Assembly: GCA_013146195.2 (NCBI GenBank)
Contig: CM028377.1
Span: 68,762,614 to 68,826,613, forward strand
Reading direction: 5' to 3'
DNA: 64,000 nucleotides
Source: Codonopsis lanceolata
Lineage: Eukaryota; Streptophyta; Magnoliopsida; Asterales; Campanulaceae
Shown one piece after another: positions 59,001-64,000 of this stretch. A model generated the notes under the pieces. It saw only the letters and a program-made list of their open reading frames with translations. It had not been told where the DNA came from and did not search any database. The translations under genes were made by a program, and so were the position numbers. Positions within the stretch are counted from its first letter, which is position 1; the number at the start of each line of letters is the position of its first letter.

Positions 59001-61000
59001 CTCCCTTTCTCATTACACACACACACTCTCTCTCTCTCTCTCTAGGTAAAGTGTAAATGTGGACATATCCTGTTGAATCGGCTATTATATTACCAGTTAC
59101 TCTACGCCTATAATATGCAGGATATCACAAAGCCCATCAAAGATGAAATGTGTAATTCGCTTAAGAGATGGCGACGTTCCTTTTCAGCGCTCAAGATGAA
59201 GCAAGAGATTCTTTACAGTAAGTTAATTCTACTCTCTGAAAATTGGTCTCCGTTTTGAGAACTGTCTGAGGTTGTTACAGGATAGTGGTTGTTATGGCCA
59301 GATACATTGTCATTTTCACTTGGTTACTTTACTATGTGAATGTTATAGTATCCGGAATATAGTTTTTCTAAGACTTGTCAATTACATCCTCTATTCTCAC
59401 CGCACAAACTTGTATAACACTTGCTATCCTTGTGTGTTTCTTTGTCTATTGCACGTGAAATTCACTTTAATGAATCATTTAACTTTTAACTAGGTATATC
59501 TAACTTTTGTCTCGTCTCCATCTTCATTGTCTTGTCAGATTGTCATGCATAAATCTCAACCTCCTATTTTACTTCTTGTGAAATGTAACTAATTGCTTAT
59601 ATATTGTGCATGTTTAATTACGGTGTGGTTAAATGCCATTAGCCTCTAGTTAGGTTAAGTTATAACAAAAGTGTCCCCCTAGTTTGGCTAAGCTCAAAAA
59701 ATGTGTCTTTCAGGTCTCTTTGATCAGATTATACATTCTACTGAAAATGTTGACATTGTTGGATTATTCAAGCATCTCCATCCAAAGGTAAATGTGGTGC
59801 TACAGTTTATTTGAAATGCATGCCTTTGGTTACTATATTTACATATAGCTTTCTTTCCCAGGTGATGTTGGGTTTGCCAATGTTAGAAGGAACCAACCCA
59901 GCTTCATGTTTCCCGCGGACTGCTATTGGCTATGAAGCTGCTTGCTACAGTCGCATATGGAGTGAGGTTTGAGTCGCATTATCGTACACTACAATACATT
60001 TCATCATACAATCTTTGTTCCAAATGCTCGTCCTCATTCTGCATAGTTGTCGTTTGCCACCATTTAAGTTTATTTTAAGTGGGCACTGTAGAAAATCTGG
60101 TTAACCCAATTCATAAGCCTCTCTGATCATGTGTTCACTAAGTAGGCAGTTACATATATGGGACCTACCAGAACAACATACTCCCCCAACCACCCATGTC
60201 TCTCCAATAAGAGTTTTGACGGAACAAATTTTGAAGTGTCAATCATTATCCTTTTCCAATTGCCCCAAAAAATTTGCCTTTGAATCTTAATGATTACCAA
60301 GAGGTAACCCAACATGTCCTTCGTCTCTGATCCATTTGATAAATCTACAAATATGTTATTAGGTTTTTGCAGCCGATATCTTTGCATCAAAGTTCCGGGA
60401 TGACATATTCAACCAATATGCAGGCATGCAATTCAGGAATAAGGTAATCAATTCAAGTCAATGGAGTTTGTTTGATTGTTGGTTTACAATTGCAACACCA
60501 TTGTTCATACTTTTGACACAAGTTTATACTCCCTCCGTTTGGAGCAAGGCAAAGAGTCTACATTTGAAAGTCAAACTTTTTAAGAAGTATTTGATATCCC
60601 AAAAATGCCCTTCGCAAATTTTACTAAGAAACTCTTCCTACATTAACTGGAAAAAGATTTTATACCAGGAATAGGCTATCCTTTAGACTTGAAAGTCGAA
60701 CTTTTTTAGACTTGAGCACTTGTTCAGAACTTATGTAGAAATACATTTTATTGGGAATACATTGTCTTTTTCCAATGCAGAATATATCCAAATTTGATCT
60801 CGTAGCATTCATGTGTTGTATACCATCTCTGATAACTTATACTACGAGAAATTTAAAACTTTCTCCATTGCCTGGCTTTCATTGGTTGATAGGTATTTGC
60901 TCCTGGAGGCTCGAAGGACCCTATGGAGGTTCTATCAGATTTTCTCGGAAGGGAACCGTCTATCCAAGCTTTTATTGACAGCAAAGTTTACTCTAGCTAG
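38042..61000 (+). CDS. Thimet oligopeptidase-like zinc metallopeptidase (family M3), 20 exons
   Basis: Exons: 38042-38168, 38333-38454, 39597-39760, 44421-44511, 46153-46332, 46600-46680, 47310-47387, 51113-51205, 52551-52631, 52767-52926, 53009-53129, 53246-53315, 58121-58228, 58652-58749, 58835-58880, 59121-59217, 59714-59787, 59862-59966, 60363-60443, 60893-61000. All introns are GT-AG. The joined frame is 2085 nt (694 residues), close to the plant family length. Residues ~9-33 form a hydrophobic anchor between basic KQKRDR and KRRSRKKK. The zinc site HEFGH is at residues 487-491, with the third ligand Glu516 in DFVEIPSQ. The C-terminal half carries the family text [19 protein letters not shown] and [12 protein letters not shown]. 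The enzyme cleaves short peptides, and family members act in peptide degradation in cytosol and organelles. The exon 4 acceptor (CTATTCAG) was chosen from several AGs because it restores phase and the SQREDVYRV reading. Introns 3, 7 and 12 (3.7-4.8 kb) are full of transposons. Confidence 0.9.
38870..39070. repeat. Repeated GTATC...GATAC palindromes in intron 2
   Basis: Many short self-complementary words: 'cgtatcttaagatac', 'attgcaagatac', 'cgtatcgaggatac', 'cgtatcgcgtatcgtaagat'. No unit length is constant. Probably a decayed simple palindromic repeat. Confidence 0.5.
39820..40185 (+). mobile_element. 3' tail of an RTE-type LINE (intron 3)
   Basis: A frame from 39920 reads [20 protein letters not shown]...[20 protein letters not shown] and, after one stop, [19 protein letters not shown]. 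This is the conserved C-terminus of plant RTE reverse-transcriptase proteins. Only the tail is present, as expected for a 5'-truncated LINE, in the same orientation as the host gene. Confidence 0.8.
40480..40545 (+). mobile_element. Second RTE tail fragment
   Basis: Reads [16 protein letters not shown], the same C-terminal motif as the fragment at 39820-40185. Only about 60 bp. Confidence 0.5.
40821..40945. repeat. Near-perfect 125-nt hairpin in intron 3
   Basis: 45-nt arms (40821-40865 and 40901-40945) pair with one mismatch. They contain 'ccccaccctcaaataaaata' and its complement. The loop itself continues with ATCTTGC (40866-40872) and GCAAGAT (40888-40894). MITE or hairpin-RNA-like. Confidence 0.85.
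41006..41077. repeat. 36-bp tandem duplication
   Basis: Two copies of 'catggtgtggtttggttagt' + 'ttggacttcta', one base apart. Confidence 0.9.
42290..42390. mobile_element. Partial Stowaway MITE in Helitron 2
   Basis: 'ttattactaatggactacta' ... 'gactttcaaacaatgacttt' ... 'cccggaacggagagag' matches the right half of the MITEs at 33165 and 33484. The left half is missing. Confidence 0.5.
42478..42595. mobile_element. Short Stowaway-like MITE in Helitron 2
   Basis: 118 bp, CTTCTTTCGACCAAAAATTA...TTCTGGGACGGATGTAG, flanked by TA. Confidence 0.55.
43425..43738. mobile_element. CACTA (En/Spm) element end fragment
   Basis: The right edge, reversed, begins CACTATTAGAAAAATGGCAT, a typical plant CACTA terminus. 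It is followed by subterminal repeats of 'tagcgacggaat' and 'ttccgtcgctgaaattt' in both orientations. The left edge lacks CACTA, so this is an incomplete copy. It interrupts the 60-bp array. Confidence 0.7.
43940..44075 (-). mobile_element. Decayed TRIM-2 copy (intron 3)
   Basis: 'aaatgtaagtgggataagtt' and 'gctctagtactatgttag', then 'gttaaccaattcatc' ... 'ggctgttagag' ... 'aatgtatatcatgcttt'. This is the primer-site side and one LTR of the TRIM at 54337-54649, with many substitutions. The other LTR is not recognisable. Confidence 0.55.
45000..45140 (+). mobile_element. Possible tRNA-derived SINE (intron 4)
   Basis: 'tggccgaggcc' resembles a pol III box A. About 40 bp on, 'ggtgcaagttctgatccct' resembles a box B. 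No A-tail or duplication was identified. Confidence 0.4.
45545..45665. repeat. LTR-like fragment (intron 4)
   Basis: 'gggtccatctcaaaaccaat' 'tgtctcttgagaggtg' ... 'cccgatgtgggtttaccgtc' resembles the ends of small plant LTR elements (cf. 'cccacatcgg' in TRIM-1). No partner LTR was found. Confidence 0.35.
47898..48176 (-). mobile_element. TRIM-2 copy (intron 7)
   Basis: LTRs 47898-47957 (12-bp internal deletion) and 48105-48176. Primer site on the minus strand TGGTATCAAAGC (48093-48104). The interior matches the copy at 54337-54649 ('atattccgggtaacaaatgc'). G runs flank both sides, so the duplication is uncertain (possibly GGGGG). Confidence 0.8.
48640..50729. mobile_element. Solo LTR with a nested hAT-like element (intron 7)
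   Basis: TGTCATGCCCC...TCGGGTGTTACA, flanked by CATAG at 48635-48639 and 50730-50734, a perfect 5-bp duplication. No internal retroelement sequence and no second LTR. Net of the nested element it is about 1.18 kb. Confidence 0.75.
49406..50303. mobile_element. Non-autonomous hAT-like element in the solo LTR
   Basis: 898 bp, ends CATAGTTGAAAAAGG and (reversed) CATAGTTGAAAAATG. The flanks TGCACGAC (49398-49405) and TGCACAAC (50304-50311) form an 8-bp duplication with one change. Subterminal GCGCC/AGGCGC words on both sides. No transposase. Confidence 0.7.
53345..55640 (-). mobile_element. 5'-truncated L1-type LINE (intron 12)
   Basis: On the minus strand, in order: [13 protein letters not shown] (about 55635-55600), RT text [19 protein letters not shown] and [20 protein letters not shown] (55599-55342), thumb region [35 protein letters not shown] (55145-54756), then zf-RVT pieces [20 protein letters not shown] (53917-53729) and [15 protein letters not shown] (53626-53435). 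The poly-T run at 53345-53352 is the complement of the 3' A-tail. Several frameshifts are present. It is antisense to the peptidase gene and interrupted by a TRIM at 54337. Confidence 0.85.
54337..54649 (-). mobile_element. TRIM-2, intact copy inserted in the LINE
   Basis: 313 bp. Two 72-bp LTRs (54337-54408 and 54578-54649, TGTTAAG...CTTAACA type, the second with TTTACA). Perfect duplication ACAAC (54332-54336 and 54650-54654). Minus-strand primer site TGGTATCAGAGC at 54566-54577. Minus-strand purine tract CGTGAGGGGGAG at 54409-54420. The 169-bp interior is non-coding. These are all the hallmarks of a TRIM. Confidence 0.92.
56226..58058 (-). mobile_element. Pack-MULE-like element with a captured exon (intron 12)
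   Basis: 1833 bp with long TIRs (about 140-180 bp) starting GGATTAATATATGATTT and sharing 'cacctttcttcctataaagg', 'atttttcatttcctatat' and 'ccctcaaaccgttatctcaa'. The 9-bp duplication TTTGTAAAA (56217-56225 and 58059-58067) is perfect. No transposase. The interior carries a good exon on the minus strand (56916-57143) and intron-like flanks. Confidence 0.85.
56916..57143 (-). pseudogene. Captured host exon inside the Pack-MULE-like element
   Basis: On the minus strand an AG acceptor (TGTGTAG) precedes exactly 76 open codons, followed by a GT donor (GTAGGATAAAG). The reading starts [20 protein letters not shown] and contains [20 protein letters not shown] and [14 protein letters not shown]. 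The family is not recognised. Intron-like sequence on both sides indicates genomic capture, not retrotransposition. No start codon or neighbouring exon was found. Confidence 0.55.
59018..59043. repeat. AC/CT microsatellite in intron 15
   Basis: ACACACACACAC followed directly by CTCTCTCTCTCTCT. Confidence 0.9.
60528..60720. mobile_element. Stowaway-derived fragment in intron 19
   Basis: TACTCCCTCCGTTTGGAGCA at the left, with 'gaaagtcaaactttttaaga' as in the MITE at 33165, and an inverted echo 'gacttgaaagtcgaactttt'. The right TIR is not intact. Confidence 0.5.
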
Positions 61001-61449
61001 AGATGCATTTCTGTTACAGCAGGGAATCGTATTCTCAACAAATCCTCTGCAAATTTTGGCTTCCAATTAGAAATATTTAATTCTCATCCTTTTTTTGGGA
61101 GAAAGAGTCTTTCAGGCAAGCAAAAGAAAAAAGAAAAAGTGAGGATAGCTGCCAGTCTTTCTCAAAGTAGGGGAATATTAATTAATCTATAATGAGTTGT
61201 AGTCGTAAGAATACTTTTGAGTTGATATGTTGTTCATATCTACATGTTTGGTTGGAACTTGGGAAGCAAAATCATTTTCACTTGATTGAATACATTATAC
61301 ATGCAATTCTTGGGCTGCGTATCTTGATTATAAGATGGGTGTGGAGTAAAATTAGGGCCGTGTAATTTGTATTGAGTGAAACATGGTAGGATGAACGTTA
61401 CTCATCATTCAAGGTTATAGCGAGTAAAATCAGGCACACAAATCTTTTT
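61001..61449. other. 3' UTR and spacer after the peptidase gene
   Basis: No open frame or repeat. The peptidase 3' UTR probably lies in the first 200-400 bp, but no poly(A) signal stands out. Confidence 0.5.
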
Positions 61450-61682
61450 TGTTAGAATAGCTAACAAAAGGGCATTATAGTCTTTATAATAGTTACTGTC
61501 TCAATTGTCAGATTCATATAAAGTGGGTTGGATGAATTAGTCTGGGATCACTTTTAATAGTTCCAGAAATGAATAAATAAATCTCTCTTCCTTTGTCTTT
61601 TTCAATTTGGTATCAGAGCAGGCATATTTTGGCTTCTTAGCTGTGCATGATTCCATCAACAATGCAATGGTGAAAGCAAACA

Positions 61683-62520
61683 ATGACGGGTAAAATTGTT
61701 TTCGGATCTCAATCTACTCCTTCGAGGGATGATTCCTCGCATCCGTTTTATATGTTTCCTTGCATCCGTTTTATCTTCATAATGGAGATCATCCTGGTTT
61801 GATCTTAGCCTCCACACTCAATGGTTCAAATTACAACGCATGGAGTAGAGCCATGATTACAGCTCTAGAAAATGATGATCTGTTGGCTACAGAACGATTT
61901 TCTCAAGGTAATGCGACCAGAATATTCCAGCTAAAACAACATTTAATGATGTTCAAACAAGGATCTATGAATGTTACTAGTTATTATTCCAAAATTGAAA
62001 ACGATTTGGGATGAGCTTAGAGGATATCAGCCATGCCATTGCCTGATTGTCGTTGTGGAGGAATAAGGTTTTGGAGTGATTTCCAGCAGCAGGAATGTGT
62101 GATGCAGTTTCTTATGGGATCGTACGCGAGCTCAGATCCTTTTGATAGATCCACTACCTTCAATTACTAAGGTCTTTTCCAAAGTAATTCAAGATGAGCG
62201 GCAGCGTATTATTCATAATACCGCTTCAATTGCTTCTGATTCTGTTGAAATTGCTAGTTCAGTATCCACGCTGCCAAATGCTAATCGACAACGAAGAGAT
62301 AAGCCGAATTGAGCACATTGTGGTCAAGAGAATCACACAATGGAAACATGTTACTAACTTTGTGGTTTTCCGCTAGGATTCGGTAGAGGTAGAGGCACAG
62401 TATCGAAGAGAGGTGGCATGCGAGGGCAAGCTCATCAAACTTCATACACAGAGAAGGAAGATTCTCAATCTGTTACTGATTCTAAGATTTGTGGTGATTC
62501 AAAAATGCTGACTTGAGAGC
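61683..62520 (+). pseudogene. copia-2 gag, degraded
   Basis: A likely ATG at 61683 opens MTGKIVFGSQSTPSRDDSSH. The frame then shifts because a 23-bp segment ('gcatccgttttatatgtttc' + 'ctt') is tandemly repeated. In the next frame it reads HNGDHPGLILASTLNGSNYN and AWSRAMITALENDDLL, the gag N-terminal domain of many copia elements. A long deletion is followed by QLKQHLMMFKQGSMNVTSYY. The zinc-knuckle region is unreadable. Confidence 0.7.
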
Positions 62521-62555
62521 AATATCAGCAACTCTTAACCTTTCTAAGCACACAA

Positions 62556-64000
62556 ATGCAGAATAATAGCCTCTCTCCTACGGAACAACAACAACAAGCC
62601 TCAATATCATATTTCGGTGGTAAAATCCCCTCCTATTCTTTGTCTACATGGGTGATAGATACGGGCGTATGTTGCTCGTTGAATTTGTTCTCTTCTTCTT
62701 TCCCCGTTTCTAATGCCACAGTCACTCTTCCTACTGGACAGACCATAATTGTTGATCTAGTAGGGGTACTAGATTTGGGAAATGGTCTTACTCTGTCTAA
62801 TGTTTTGCTAGTGCCAACTTTTAAGTTTAACCTTTTATCTGTAGCCTCTCTCACACAAAACAATTATTGCTCAGTCAGTTTCTTCTCCCATTGTTGTCTT
62901 ATACATGCTCTTTCTCTGGGGAAGACGATTGGGACGGGTAGGAAGATTGGCAACTTGTATGTGTTGGATCCTGTTTCTTCTTCTTCTTCTTCATCAGTGT
63001 CGCAACCTCTGTTTGTTTCAGCTTCTTGTAATAATGTCAATGCCAGCATCTTGTGGCATGATAGATTAGGTCACCTTTCTATTCCTTGATTGGAAATTCT
63101 TAAATCTCAGTTACATATTTCACATGTTGATAAATCATTTCATTGTGATGTATGTCCTTTAGCAAAACAACGAAAGTTGTCTTCACACATTTCTCACAGC
63201 AAAGCAACAGAACCGTTTGGTTTGCTACATTGTTATTTCCTTACAGTTGTGGATGATTTTAGTCGTTATACCTGGACTTTTCTTCTTACTAGAAAAAATG
63301 AAGTTGCAGACATCTTTCCTTGATCTTTCACCCTTGTCAAAAATCAGTTTGGGGTAGCAATTAAGTGTATCAGATCCGATAATGCTTCGGAGTTATTTCT
63401 CACAGATTTCTTCCAAAAAAATGACATTCTTTCTCAACACTCACATATTGGACGACTACAACAAAATGGTCGTGTGGAACGTAAACACCAACACATTTTG
63501 AATGTGGCACATTCCTTGTTTTTTCATTCTAATATCCGTCTTGTTTATTGGGGTGACTGTATTCTTACCTCCACATACCTCATCAATTGTTTATTGTTTT
63601 TTCATTCTAATATCCGTCTTGTTTTTGCTATGGCTCTACTCTAGACCGTGATCGGCTGATCGCCGTAAATTTTCTCCTCGAGCTACTAAGTCAGTGTTCT
63701 TGGGGTATCCATATGGGTATAAAGGTTACAAATTACTTGATTTATCCACCAATTCTGTTTACATCAGCTGTGATGTTTCTTTTGTGGAAAGTCAGTTCCC
63801 ATTTCGTGAAAATTCTCCTTCAATCAATATTGATAGCATTTTTCTTTTTGCGGTTTTGCCTTGCATTCCCACCGAGGATTCTTCCATACCTATTTCCCAA
63901 CCATTTAATCAAACTCGAACAGGCAGGGTAATTACTAAGCCTTCCTACCTTGAGGATTATGCTTGTAATTCAGCTTCTTTTCTTTATCCACTGTCCAACG
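62556..64000 (+). pseudogene. copia-2 protease and integrase, degraded
   Basis: WVIDTGVCCSLN (protease D-T/S-G motif with G-V in place of the usual G-A), then LLVPTFKFNLLSVASLTQNN, LWHDRLGHLSIP and CDVCPLAKQRKLSSH (pre-integrase zinc finger). Then come VVDDFSRYTWTFLLTRKNE and CIRSDNASELFLTDFFQ (D, D region), QQNGRVERKHQHILNVA (E region), and in a later frame FSPRATKSVFLGYPYGYKGY (integrase C-terminus). Stops occur at 63089 and 63321. A 36-bp block ('tgttttttcattctaatatc' + 'cgtcttgttt') is repeated at 63515 and 63593. Confidence 0.8.

Larger units (their letters stand above)
61450..64000 (+). mobile_element. Ty1/copia element copia-2, truncated by the window edge
   Basis: 5' LTR 61450-61604 (TGTTAGAATAG...TTTTTCA) and primer site TGGTATCAGAGC at 61608-61619, followed by gag, protease and integrase pieces in several frames. 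The 3' half lies outside the window. It is a different lineage from copia-1 in LTR and protein sequence. Confidence 0.85.

Overview
This is a window of plant nuclear DNA, most likely from a eudicot. The evidence is an intron-rich metallopeptidase gene with canonical plant splice sites, AT-rich spacers, and transposons of every major plant group (copia, Ty3/Asp-primed LTR elements, TRIMs, LINEs, MULEs, hAT, CACTA, Helitrons, Stowaway and Harbinger-like MITEs). There is no sign of prokaryotic or organellar sequence. The species cannot be fixed from sequence alone.

Layout. 1-8.85 kb is a nest. An Asp-primed LTR retroelement on the minus strand (RT-B, running off the left edge) is split by a hAT-like TIR element. 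That element is split by a second copy of the same retroelement (RT-A, 1041-5442), whose internal hairpin array is interrupted by a TRIM (2221-2771). RT-B's LTR also carries a 1.4 kb solo LTR of another family. 8891-11999 is a non-autonomous Helitron carrying a small MITE. 12072-23648 is an 11.6 kb Mutator-like element with a perfect 9-bp target duplication. It holds two convergent genes: a plant-mobile-domain (MAIN-like) gene on + and a MURA transposase fused to an OTU cysteine-protease domain on -. Both are damaged, and the first is split by a nested TIR-in-TIR insertion. 24-37 kb is intergenic: two members of a long-TIR family with tRNA-like modules and GTGACAC arrays, five MITEs, a copia element (26975-31663) inside a TIR element, and the 3' end of a Helitron.

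38042-61000 holds the one clear host gene, a plant thimet oligopeptidase (peptidase family M3) with 20 exons, about 694 residues and an intact HEFGH zinc site. Introns 3, 7 and 12 are swollen by two RTE tails, a Helitron, a CACTA end, three TRIM copies, a solo LTR carrying a hAT element, a LINE and a Pack-MULE-like element with a captured exon. All 20 exons nevertheless join in phase without a stop. From 61450 a second, decayed copia element runs off the right edge.

Integration: apart from the peptidase, nearly everything here is mobile DNA. Its order of arrival can be read from nesting and target-site duplications. The most unusual unit is the MULE that combines a transposase-OTU fusion with a plant-mobile-domain gene. 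Coordinates of ORF and exon edges come from reading frames and splice motifs. TIR edges without a matching duplication are approximate.
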